Shown here piece by piece: positions 35,489 to 42,701 of a stretch of DNA of 64,000 nt. A model generated the notes under the pieces. The model saw nothing but the letters and a program-made list of their open reading frames with translations. It had not been told where the DNA came from and ran no database searches. Where the stretch lies: the NCBI RefSeq assembly GCF_040567655.1, contig NZ_JBEXAC010000002.1, forward strand, positions 2,480,001 to 2,544,000. Reading direction: 5' to 3'. Made by a program: the position numbers and the translations under genes. Position 1 is the stretch's first letter. Each line of letters begins with the position of its first letter. Source of the stretch: Chitinophaga sp. H8. Lineage in GTDB: Bacteria > Bacteroidota > Bacteroidia > Chitinophagales > Chitinophagaceae.

Positions 35489-36958
35489 ATGCTTCCTTTT
35501 CAAACACTCATTTCTATTAATAAAAGTGCTGCCACACCTGTGTATCAGCAGATAGCCAATGGATTTATTGTATTGATCCGGGATGGCCTTATCAAGCCTG
35601 GAGCGTCATTGCCTGGCAGCCGGCAGATGGCATTGCTGTTGCAGGTACATCGAAAAACGGTCATTGCGGCCTATGATGAGTTATTTACGCAGGACTGGAT
35701 CACCACTATTCCCCGCAAGGGAGTCATTGTAGCAGAAAACCTGCCGGAAATAAAGCCCAGGAGTTTTAAAGCCACTACGCCTATTCCTCCGTATGCCGGG
35801 AATACAGGTTTTACCTTTCAGTCATTTCCTGCGATGCCTGCCACTACGATCAAGCCTGGGAAGCATCGCCTCGTTATCAATGATGGATTTCCGGATATCC
35901 GGATTGCTCCCATGGAGCTGTTGTTGAGAGAATACCGGCGATTGGTGCAGCAACCAGCCGGCAAGCGGGCTGCTTCGTTTACTAACCTGGCCGGATCATT
36001 ATCCCTGCGGGAGGAATTGGTAACGTTCTTATCTGCTACGCGGGGACTGAACATTGGCGTCAAAAATATACTGATCAGCCGGGGCGCGCAAATGGCAATT
36101 AATATGGCCGCCAGGCTGGTGTTAAAGCCCGGTGCAGTGGTATTGGTGGGAGAACCCAATTATTTCCTGGCGGATATGGCCTTTCAGTCGTTTGGCGCAA
36201 AGCTGGTGAGGATACCTGTAGATGAAAATGGAATGGACGTGGATGCGATCGAAAAGATCTGTAAGCAGAAAAAGCCAGACCTGCTATATATTATTCCGCA
36301 CCATCATCATCCTACTACGGTTACCCTTAGTGCCAACAGGCGCATGAAGTTGCTGGAGCTGATCCGTAAGTATAAATTTCCGGTGATAGAAGATGATTAC
36401 GATTATGACTTCCATTATGCCGGAGGGCCTATTTTACCATTGGCCAGTGCAGATCATGGCGGGAATGTGATCTATATCGGGTCTTTGACTAAATCCCTGG
36501 CTGCTACTATCCGTATAGGCTATATGATTGCACCGGAAAATTTTATCCGGGAGGCGCTGCATTTGCGGATCACCATTGATATCCGGGGAGACAGTCTTAT
36601 GGAAGAAGCACTGGCTGCATTATTTGCACAGGGAGATGTGCAAAGACATCTGAAGAAATCGGTGAAGCTGTATCATGAGCGCCGGGATATGCTGGCCGCC
36701 TTATTGCAGCGAGAACTGGAAGGGGTGATCTCCTTTCACCTGCCCGCCGGTGGGATGGCTTTATGGGCACAGGTAAACAAACAATATCCTTTACCGGCCA
36801 TTGCTGCCAGGGCCGCAGCGAAAGGGTTGTTTATGAGTGACGGTAGTACCTATAGCCGTGGCAGTAATAATTACAATGCATTCCGTTTTGGATTTGCAGC
36901 GTTAAATCCGAAAGAAATGGAAGAAGTGGTACAGCTCATCAAAAATTCCATTGAATGA
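35489..36958 (+). CDS. MocR-type transcriptional regulator (GntR HTH plus aminotransferase domain)
   Basis: 489-residue paralogue of the regulator at 33018. The start at 35489 (MLPFQTLISINKSA) is preferred to an earlier in-frame codon that would extend across the divergent promoter. The winged helix shows VYQQIANGFIVLIRDG and GSRQMALLLQVHRKTV. The aminotransferase half has VIEDDYDYDFHY and IGSLTKSLAATIRIGY, with the PLP lysine. The divergent partners are an AhpD-like protein and a GNAT. MocR family practice suggests control of those genes and possibly of itself, with PLP or an amino compound as signal. Confidence 0.9.
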   Translation: MLPFQTLISINKSAATPVYQQIANGFIVLIRDGLIKPGASLPGSRQMALLLQVHRKTVIAAYDELFTQDWITTIPRKGVIVAENLPEIKPRSFKATTPIPPYAGNTGFTFQSFPAMPATTIKPGKHRLVINDGFPDIRIAPMELLLREYRRLVQQPAGKRAASFTNLAGSLSLREELVTFLSATRGLNIGVKNILISRGAQMAINMAARLVLKPGAVVLVGEPNYFLADMAFQSFGAKLVRIPVDENGMDVDAIEKICKQKKPDLLYIIPHHHHPTTVTLSANRRMKLLELIRKYKFPVIEDDYDYDFHYAGGPILPLASADHGGNVIYIGSLTKSLAATIRIGYMIAPENFIREALHLRITIDIRGDSLMEEALAALFAQGDVQRHLKKSVKLYHERRDMLAALLQRELEGVISFHLPAGGMALWAQVNKQYPLPAIAARAAAKGLFMSDGSTYSRGSNNYNAFRFGFAALNPKEMEEVVQLIKNSIE

Positions 36959-36982
36959 TGTTGTAAAGTCACCTTACTTTTG
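36951..36982 (+). promoter_or_regulatory. Promoter of the ATP-grasp gene
   Basis: TTG (36951-36953) and a perfect TACTTTTG (36975-36982) are 21 bp apart, matching the Bacteroidota -33/-7 pattern. The ATG at 37006 follows 23 bases later. The upstream element lies within the last codons of the MocR gene. Confidence 0.7.
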
Positions 36983-37005
36983 CAGCGGAAAAAAGACCGG
37001 ATACA

Positions 37006-37878
37006 ATGAAAATAGCTTATATCTGTTATGAAGTACAGGAAAGGTATGTAGTGGGAACCACCGGAGATGAGGATACTGAACTGCTGCAATTTCTGCAAGG
37101 CAAAGGACTGGATATCCACCGGGAAATATGGACGGATCAAACGGTCAACTGGCAGCAATATGAACTGGCTATCCTGAAATCGCCCTGGGATTACATTGAT
37201 AAAATTGATGCGTTTTACAGCTGGTTGCAGGTATTGGAAAGTTATCAGATACGCTTGTTGAATCCGGCCGGTATTGTGAAATGGAACAGTGATAAACATT
37301 ATCTGAAAGATATTGCTGCGGCCGGATTACCGGTAACGCCTACTGCATTTCTGGAGCGGGGAACCACCGTGGCATTGTCGCCTTTTTTCGATCAGTTTAA
37401 TACAAACAGGTTGATTGTAAAACCCTGCGTAAGCGGAGGGTCTAAAAATACGTTTGCCATTACCCGTCCGCAGGTAGCAGACTTACAGCCCAAAATCCAG
37501 ACTTTGGTACAGACAGAGTCCTTCCTGGTACAACCCTTTATCCCTGAGATTGAAACCGCCGGAGAATGGTCCCTGTTATTTTTTAATGGCAAGTTTAGCC
37601 ATAGCCTGCTTAAAAAGCCGAAAGCCGGTGATTTTAAAGTGCAGCATTATCTGGGAGGGAGTATTCACCCGCAGGAGGCCACCGCACAGCAAATAACAAG
37701 TGCAGTCGCTTTTGTAACTGCTTTTGCAAAAGATTGTTTGTATGCCCGCGTAGATGGCGTGATGGTAGACGGACAGTTTTTGTTAATGGAGCTGGAACTG
37801 ATCGAACCACTGCTGTATTTATTTACACATCCGGAAAGCTATCAGGATTATTTTGAAGCATTGGTGAGCTTAATGTAA
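37006..37878 (+). CDS. ATP-grasp domain protein
   Basis: 290-residue cytoplasmic protein. It has the three-part layout of small ATP-grasp ligases: an N-terminal Rossmann-like part (AILKSPWDYIDKIDAFYSWL), a central lid with LIVKPCVSGGSKNTF (ATP-contacting Lys), and a C-terminal metal site near VDGVMVDGQFLLMELELIEP, where Glu residues bind magnesium. The family joins carboxylates to amines or thiols through an acyl-phosphate, as in RimK, glutathione synthetase and the cycloserine enzyme DcsG. The substrate is not deducible. It has its own promoter and no obvious partner gene. Confidence 0.8.
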   Translation: MKIAYICYEVQERYVVGTTGDEDTELLQFLQGKGLDIHREIWTDQTVNWQQYELAILKSPWDYIDKIDAFYSWLQVLESYQIRLLNPAGIVKWNSDKHYLKDIAAAGLPVTPTAFLERGTTVALSPFFDQFNTNRLIVKPCVSGGSKNTFAITRPQVADLQPKIQTLVQTESFLVQPFIPEIETAGEWSLLFFNGKFSHSLLKKPKAGDFKVQHYLGGSIHPQEATAQQITSAVAFVTAFAKDCLYARVDGVMVDGQFLLMELELIEPLLYLFTHPESYQDYFEALVSLM

Positions 37879-37904
37879 ACACCTTCTTTTTTTTCAAGTT
37901 AATT

Positions 37905-37939
37905 TTAGTTTATATAAATATTTGGTTTATGTAAACTAA
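37905..37939. repeat. AT-rich inverted repeat before the FkbM gene
   Basis: Two 14-bp arms (37905-37918 and 37926-37939) are complementary except for one T-G wobble, around a 7-base centre TATTTGG. It lies 26 bp after the ATP-grasp stop and 138 bp before the FkbM start. There is no T-run after either arm, so an operator or RNA element is as likely as a terminator. Confidence 0.7.
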
Positions 37940-38076
37940 CTGTTATATTGTGCCATAATTAAGTGTGGCTCAAGTTAGTATGTATGATAACCAGCAATCC
38001 CTTATACCTCTGGAAATCTCTGACATCCTATTGAAAACCAGCCACCCTACACCTATTACATAATCTGTCATAACAT

Positions 38077-38907
38077 ATGCTTTCTTATTTTAAGAAATCC
38101 TTTGCAAGGAAAAGGGCCCGTCGTATTTTTCAAAAATATGGTTACCGGGTAGATAAGTTCCGTTTGAAAAACAATGAAGAAGTGGAATATGCCAACTGGC
38201 TGAATCCGCTGATCACTCCCAAGACAATCACCCAGCACGAGGTAGACTTTTTCCGGCAATATATCCGGGAAGGATCTTTTGTGGTGGATATCGGTGCCAA
38301 TACGGGCGACTTAACCGTATCCATGAGTATTGCAGCCGGCGGAAGCGGGCTGGTGCTGGCATTGGATCCTAATCCGCACGTATATGCTATCCTGGAAGCC
38401 AATGCTAAACTGAATGAGGGAAAAGCCAATATTGTACCGCTGCAATTGGCTGCTTCTGATAAGGAAACAGCATTTTACTATGCTTCCTCAGAAGCCTCTA
38501 TGAGTAACGGTGGGCTGATCCAGGACCTGAGTGACAACCGTCATGGAAAGTATAAGCTGGAAGATCCAATCAAAGGGGTACACCTGGGAGATTACCTGTT
38601 GACACATTATGCAGCGTGGTTACCCAAGTTATCGCTGATAAAAACAGACACGGAAGGGCTGGACTTTGAAGTGTTGAAAACGCTGGAGGTGGTGCTGGAA
38701 AAGTATCATCCTGTGGTGATTTCAGAAATCTTCCATGATATGTCTGCCGAAACAAGGGAAGGCATCTTTAACTTGTTTAAAAAATATAATTATACGATCG
38801 TCAACGCAGGGTTCATGCATACAGAAGAACCACTGGTAATCCGGCCGGTAAATGTGAAGGAGGATATGCCTAAAGCAGGTGTAACGGAAAACATTATTGC
38901 CTACTGA
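38077..38907 (+). CDS. FkbM-family SAM-dependent methyltransferase
   Basis: 276-residue methyltransferase. The SAM-binding loop is FVVDIGANTGDLTVSMS, followed by the acidic strand VLALDPNPHVYAILEANA. LSLIKTDTEGLDFEVLKTL is the characteristic FkbM motif. Family members O-methylate macrolides, glycans or lipids; the acceptor here is unknown. It is monocistronic, preceded by an AT-rich inverted repeat region with no gene and followed by a strong terminator. Confidence 0.88.
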   Translation: MLSYFKKSFARKRARRIFQKYGYRVDKFRLKNNEEVEYANWLNPLITPKTITQHEVDFFRQYIREGSFVVDIGANTGDLTVSMSIAAGGSGLVLALDPNPHVYAILEANAKLNEGKANIVPLQLAASDKETAFYYASSEASMSNGGLIQDLSDNRHGKYKLEDPIKGVHLGDYLLTHYAAWLPKLSLIKTDTEGLDFEVLKTLEVVLEKYHPVVISEIFHDMSAETREGIFNLFKKYNYTIVNAGFMHTEEPLVIRPVNVKEDMPKAGVTENIIAY

Positions 38908-38933
38908 TCCGGCAGGTATATTTTTAACTTATC

Positions 38934-38969
38934 AAAAAGGAGGTACCACATCTGGTACCTCCTTTTTTT
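38934..38969 (+). terminator. Strong intrinsic terminator after the FkbM gene
   Basis: A perfect 15-bp stem (38934-38948 with 38953-38967) has a CATC loop and a long T-run. It starts 26 bp past the stop codon. Confidence 0.92.
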
Positions 38970-39064
38970 AGTGGCGCTTTATCTCTATCCAGCATTAGAT
39001 GTTACCTGGGAATGCGCCATAAAATTGTCTCAATTACCCCCCCAGAATGTCGTGTTTACAACCC

Positions 39065-39093
39065 TTGTAACCAAAAGGTTTCATATATATTTG
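39065..39093 (+). promoter_or_regulatory. Promoter giving a near-leaderless message for the 91-aa protein
   Basis: TTG (39065-39067) and TATATTTG (39086-39093) are 18 bp apart. The ATG at 39099 lies only five bases past the -7 element, where transcription itself should begin, so the message would have almost no 5' leader. Confidence 0.65.
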
Positions 39094-39098
39094 TATTC

Positions 39099-39374
39099 AT
39101 GGTAGAAGTGTTCAAAACCGATGTCAGGGATCAACAGCAGGCCAACAAGCTGATAGATCTGATCCACAACGCCTTCCCGGAGTATAAAGCTAATTTTGAC
39201 CTGGAGGACTGCGACAGAATCCTGCGTGTAAAAAGCAGCACGCAGTTAATCCTGGCAGCCCCACTCATTCAGTTGCTGCATAAAGCAGGGTATCATGCGG
39301 AAGTACTACCGGATGACGAGCCGTCTATGAGCAGTGTATTGCAGGGCAGGAGCACAAGCTGGATGAGAGGATAA
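39099..39374 (+). CDS. Small protein with HMA/ferredoxin-like fold, function unknown
   Basis: 91-residue cytoplasmic protein; the ATG at 39099 fits the promoter, while a longer frame from 39012 would run through it. The pattern of strand (VEVFKTDV), helix (QQANKLIDLIHNAFP), two strands (ANFDLEDCDRILRVKS), helix (LILAAPLIQLLHKAG) and strand (YHAEVLPD) is the beta-alpha-beta-beta-alpha-beta order of HMA-type small domains. The CxxC metal motif is missing, and a single Cys sits in LEDCD. I recognise the pattern from Bacteroidota hypothetical proteins but know of no function. It is convergent with the MerR gene, with 15 bp between stops. Confidence 0.7.
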   Translation: MVEVFKTDVRDQQQANKLIDLIHNAFPEYKANFDLEDCDRILRVKSSTQLILAAPLIQLLHKAGYHAEVLPDDEPSMSSVLQGRSTSWMRG

Positions 39375-39389
39375 TGGCAGCCCCAACAA

Positions 39390-40166
39390 CTACCCCAGTT
39401 GTGTATCTGCATAGAAGATCATTGCTTTACTGATAAAGGCAGCATAGGCCGGATCGGGTTTACCATCACGGGCGGTATACCGTTCATCCGTTGTGTATAG
39501 TCTGGCCAGCCCCCGATAGGCATCCGCCAGGTTATCTCCGGCTACAGATGCATCCCAGTATTCGCGGATATGCGCAAAATGCCGGGCTATCTGCTGCTGT
39601 ACTTTAGGATGTGTAGGTTCCAGGTGCATCAAACCCGCAATAGCTGCATTGATATTTTCTCCTGTGGCCTGCAACTTTTTGTAATCTGGCTTGCTTAACC
39701 GGCGGAGTTTGTGCTCTGCGTCTTCTACTACCTGTGTGCCCCATTTTTCCATTGCTTCCTGGCGGTAAGCCATCGCAGTTTCCCTGGGAAATCCTTCATA
39801 TAGTTCTTCGTTTGTTAACATAATTGGTCCTCCTTTTAGTTTTAAAATGGTTTTGTCAATGGTTTCAAGCAAGGTGGAAAGCCTGTTGCGCCGCACTTCC
39901 AGCGCTTTTTTATGTCCTTCCAGTGCCTCCAGGATCCCAAAAGCGGGATCGTCAAGAATACCGGCAATCTCTTCCAGTGAAAAATCCAGTTCTTTGTAAA
40001 AAAGGATCTGCTGTAACCGGAGTAATTCCGCTTCTCCATAAATACGGTACCCGGCCTTGGTCCGTACAGATGGTACCAGCAATCCTATCTGGTCGTAGTG
40101 GTGCAGTGTGCGCACACTCACTCCTGCGAGCCTGGCTAGTTTTTTCACTGCATAGGTGCTTTCCAT
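39390..40166 (-). CDS. MerR-family regulator with TipAS ligand-binding domain
   Basis: 258-residue regulator. An N-terminal MerR winged helix (YAVKKLARLAGVSVRTLHHY, then GYRIYGEAELLRLQQILFYK) leads into a long coiled-coil dimerisation helix (about 75-115). The C-terminal TipAS globin-like domain (about 125-255) includes FAHIREYWDASVAGDNLADA. TipAS domains bind thiopeptide or other hydrophobic antibiotics and switch the regulator to an activator by twisting promoter DNA. No drug-resistance gene lies beside it; the nearest divergent gene encodes a small DUF3817 membrane protein at 40416. A promoter with an extended spacer precedes it, suggesting autoregulation. Confidence 0.92.
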   Translation of the reverse strand: MESTYAVKKLARLAGVSVRTLHHYDQIGLLVPSVRTKAGYRIYGEAELLRLQQILFYKELDFSLEEIAGILDDPAFGILEALEGHKKALEVRRNRLSTLLETIDKTILKLKGGPIMLTNEELYEGFPRETAMAYRQEAMEKWGTQVVEDAEHKLRRLSKPDYKKLQATGENINAAIAGLMHLEPTHPKVQQQIARHFAHIREYWDASVAGDNLADAYRGLARLYTTDERYTARDGKPDPAYAAFISKAMIFYADTQLG

Positions 40167-40188
40167 ATGCTTATTTTCTAATGCAAAA

Positions 40189-40221
40189 CAAAGATAGGGT
40201 ATGACGTAGCGTTAGGGTCAA
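40189..40221 (-). promoter_or_regulatory. Promoter of the MerR gene with spacer dyad
   Basis: On the minus strand TATCTTTG (40196 to 40189) is a perfect -7 element and TTG (40221 to 40219) lies 22 bp upstream. The spacer holds the short dyad TGAC/GTCA (40202-40205, 40217-40220). MerR proteins typically bind inside such spacers. Confidence 0.55.
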
Positions 40222-40415
40222 GGGTTATTTTTAACTTTCTTTAAAATATTTCCGGACAATTCGTCAAAACCGCTGTGGCAGCAGGATAGGAGCAGGCAGG
40301 AAATACACCCGCCACCGGTATCACGGGGAAGATATCCGGAAGCCTGTTGCAAAGGGTCATTCTGAACCTTTTTCAATGTATTTTTGCTACTAACGTTTCA
40401 CCAAATTGTATTAGA

Positions 40416-40733
40416 ATGAAAGCTAATTTATTGACGAGCGCGATAGGCCGGTTGCGGTTTGTGGCTTTTTTTGAAGGATTGTCTTTACTGGTGTTATTAC
40501 TGATCGCCATGCCTTTGAAATATTGGGCAGATATGCCGCAGGCGGTGAAAGTAATAGGAATGTTACATGGTATTCTCTTTATTGCATATGTAATATTTGT
40601 CATGGAAGTGAAACTGGCGCATAAATGGGCCTACGGAAAAACTTTTGGCGCATTGGTGGCTTCTGTTATTCCTTTTGGTACCTTTTACGCAGATGCGAAG
40701 TGGTTCAAAAAGGAACAGGGCACTAACGCATAA
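40416..40733 (+). CDS. DUF3817 small integral membrane protein
   Basis: 105-residue membrane protein; the start at 40416 (MKANLLTSAIGRLR) fits the family, which begins close to a conserved RxxxxxEGxSxxxL segment, here RFVAFFEGLSLLVLLL. Three hydrophobic helices are visible, with HGILFIAYV in the middle and a polar end (WFKKEQ). Its biochemical role is unknown; it is often found alone in genomes. It is followed after 45 bp by the GNAT-pirin fusion, so the two may share a transcript. A -7-like TATTTTTG at 40379-40386 lacks a well-placed -33 element. Confidence 0.88.
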   Translation: MKANLLTSAIGRLRFVAFFEGLSLLVLLLIAMPLKYWADMPQAVKVIGMLHGILFIAYVIFVMEVKLAHKWAYGKTFGALVASVIPFGTFYADAKWFKKEQGTNA

Positions 40734-40778
40734 TACATGCGGGAAATACGATTGATCACTATTTTATCCGATTTAAAC

Positions 40779-41924
40779 ATGAGCAACATTCAGTTACAGC
40801 TTAATGAAAAAGGCCGGGGCGCCTTTCTGATCCTGGACGGCAATGAAAAAGCGGCAGAGATGGACATCAGTATTCACGGGCAGGACGTGATAGTGTATCA
40901 TACAGAAGTATTTCCCAAAGGAGAAGGGCAGGGATTAGGTAAAAAGTTGTTCACCCACCTCGTATCCTATGCCCGGGAGCATAAGCTGTCTATCATCCCT
41001 TATTGTCCTTTTGTGCATGCTATGCTGAAGCGTCATCCGGAAGAATATGCAGACCTGTGGAGAAGAACACAGAAAACGATCGATCATATCCTGGAAGGAC
41101 GTGAAAAGAGCATTGGGGTAGAAACAGTATTACAACCTTTGCCACATAAAGATTTCCGCTTTGCTAATCCTTTTGTGGTACTGCATCATATAGGCCCGGA
41201 AGTTTTTGCGCCCGGATCTACCGCACAAAGAATTCCGCCACATCCGCATCGTGGATTTGCTCCGGTTACTTTTATGTTTTCCGGAGAAGGTTTTCACCGC
41301 GACTCACAAGGCAATGCAGGTACCATTAAAGCGGGTGAAGTACAGTGGATGTTTGCCGGCAGCGGATTGCTCCACAGCGAAGGTGCTACCAAAGAATTTT
41401 TACAGCAAGGGGGTATCTATGAATTTGTACAGCTATGGGTAAATGTGCCCAAAGCCCATAAATGGGATCCCCCTTCCTATCAGCAGGTGAATAGTGCACA
41501 GATGCCTGCGCTGTTTACCAAAGAAGGGGCGGAGCTGAAACTGGTGAGTGGGAAATATGCAGAATATACCGGCCCTATCCAGACGTTCACTCCCATCGTT
41601 ACTGCATTTGGCACGATCCCGTCTGGCAAAACCATTGACCTGATTGCTACGGAAGGCTACTGGACACTCATATATATATTGTCCGGAACAGTGACGGTAA
41701 ATGACAAAGACGAAGTAGCGAAACATCATCTCATTGTATTCAGCAAAAAAGGACAGGATATTAGTATTACCGCAAAAGAAGACACTAAACTGGTATATCT
41801 TTCTGCTTTGCCGATAGATGAACCGGTGGCGGCGAAAGGAAATATTGTGATGAATACAGCAGAAGAAATAGCGCAAGCAGAAGCAGATTATGCAGCAGGC
41901 AAATTCGGGGAGCTGGAAGGATAA
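40779..41924 (+). CDS. Fusion of a GNAT (YjdJ-type) domain with pirin
   Basis: 381-residue cytoplasmic protein; the ATG at 40779 (MSNIQLQLNEKGRG) starts the first domain. Residues about 8-95 are a small GNAT_acetyltr-type domain with HTEVFPKGEGQGLGKKLFTH and IIPYCPFVHAMLKRHPEE. Residues about 125-235 are the pirin cupin, with metal ligands PPHPHRGF (two His) and GSGLLHSEGA (His and Glu), all four conserved. A pirin C-terminal cupin follows (about 285-370). Bacterial pirins are reported as quercetinase-like or as partners of metabolic enzymes. Stand-alone versions of both domains are common. One unbroken frame crosses the junction, so this is not an annotation artefact of two neighbouring genes. 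Confidence 0.85.
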   Translation: MSNIQLQLNEKGRGAFLILDGNEKAAEMDISIHGQDVIVYHTEVFPKGEGQGLGKKLFTHLVSYAREHKLSIIPYCPFVHAMLKRHPEEYADLWRRTQKTIDHILEGREKSIGVETVLQPLPHKDFRFANPFVVLHHIGPEVFAPGSTAQRIPPHPHRGFAPVTFMFSGEGFHRDSQGNAGTIKAGEVQWMFAGSGLLHSEGATKEFLQQGGIYEFVQLWVNVPKAHKWDPPSYQQVNSAQMPALFTKEGAELKLVSGKYAEYTGPIQTFTPIVTAFGTIPSGKTIDLIATEGYWTLIYILSGTVTVNDKDEVAKHHLIVFSKKGQDISITAKEDTKLVYLSALPIDEPVAAKGNIVMNTAEEIAQAEADYAAGKFGELEG

Positions 41925-42028
41925 AAAATATCCGGATACCTCTTATATTTATCAGATCAACCAGGATATCTCTTATTATTACGGACAGGGTATGTGTAGC
42001 ACTGCTCCAATAAAATTATGCAAGTCAT

Positions 42029-42628
42029 ATGGACAGTATGCCTTCTGAAACAGCACTGATCCTGCAACTGTCGCAAGGAGATGAACATGCCTTTGCTGCG
42101 CTGTATAAATTTTATCAACCAAGGCTGTATCTGTTCGTTTTTCCTTTGACCGGCTGTTCCAAACAAGATACGGATGAAGTAATCCAGGACATCTTTGTGA
42201 AAGTATGGTTACGGAAAGAAACATTGGTGACGATAAGATCATTACAGGCTTACCTGTTTATGATGGCCAAAAACAGGCTTTGGGATATCCGGACCAAACA
42301 TGCACAATTAAAGCAGGTGGCCAATACCCTGGAGCAGCAACAATCCGGTGCACAGACAGAAGTACTGGAAAAACTACAGTTCAATGAATATCACGAGATA
42401 GCCAGGGAGGCTATCAGCAAACTTCCCCCACAAAAGCAGCGGATCTTTGCCCTCCGCAACGAACAGGGCTTGTCGCTGGACGAAATAGCTACTGAGTTAC
42501 AGATCACCAAGTTTGCCGTAAAGAAACAGCTGTATGATGCTGTCAGGTATATTAAAGAGTACCTGAAAAAAAAGGCGGGCATGGAAATCCCTCTTATTTT
42601 ATTGATCTCCAGTTATTTGCAACGTTAA
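42029..42628 (+). CDS. ECF RNA polymerase sigma-70 factor
   Basis: 199-residue ECF sigma factor. Region 2 has FAALYKFYQPRLYLFVF and TDEVIQDIFVKVWLRKE. Region 4 has KLPPQKQRIFALRNEQGL and the helix-turn-helix LDEIATELQITKFAVKKQL. The hydrophobic tail IPLILLISSYL is typical of the Bacteroidota group. An ATG three codons later (42038) is an alternative start. It opens the third sigma, FecR, SusC, SusD series in the window, and FecR starts 73 bp downstream. Two similar 17-bp segments (41934-41950 and 41964-41980) lie upstream at a 30-bp spacing. Confidence 0.93.
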   Translation: MDSMPSETALILQLSQGDEHAFAALYKFYQPRLYLFVFPLTGCSKQDTDEVIQDIFVKVWLRKETLVTIRSLQAYLFMMAKNRLWDIRTKHAQLKQVANTLEQQQSGAQTEVLEKLQFNEYHEIAREAISKLPPQKQRIFALRNEQGLSLDEIATELQITKFAVKKQLYDAVRYIKEYLKKKAGMEIPLILLISSYLQR

Positions 42629-42701
42629 CGCGCCGTGCATAAAAAATAAATACTGCGCGGGAGGTGTCCTTTTGAATATTTCACAAGTCTTATTATCAGA
42701 T

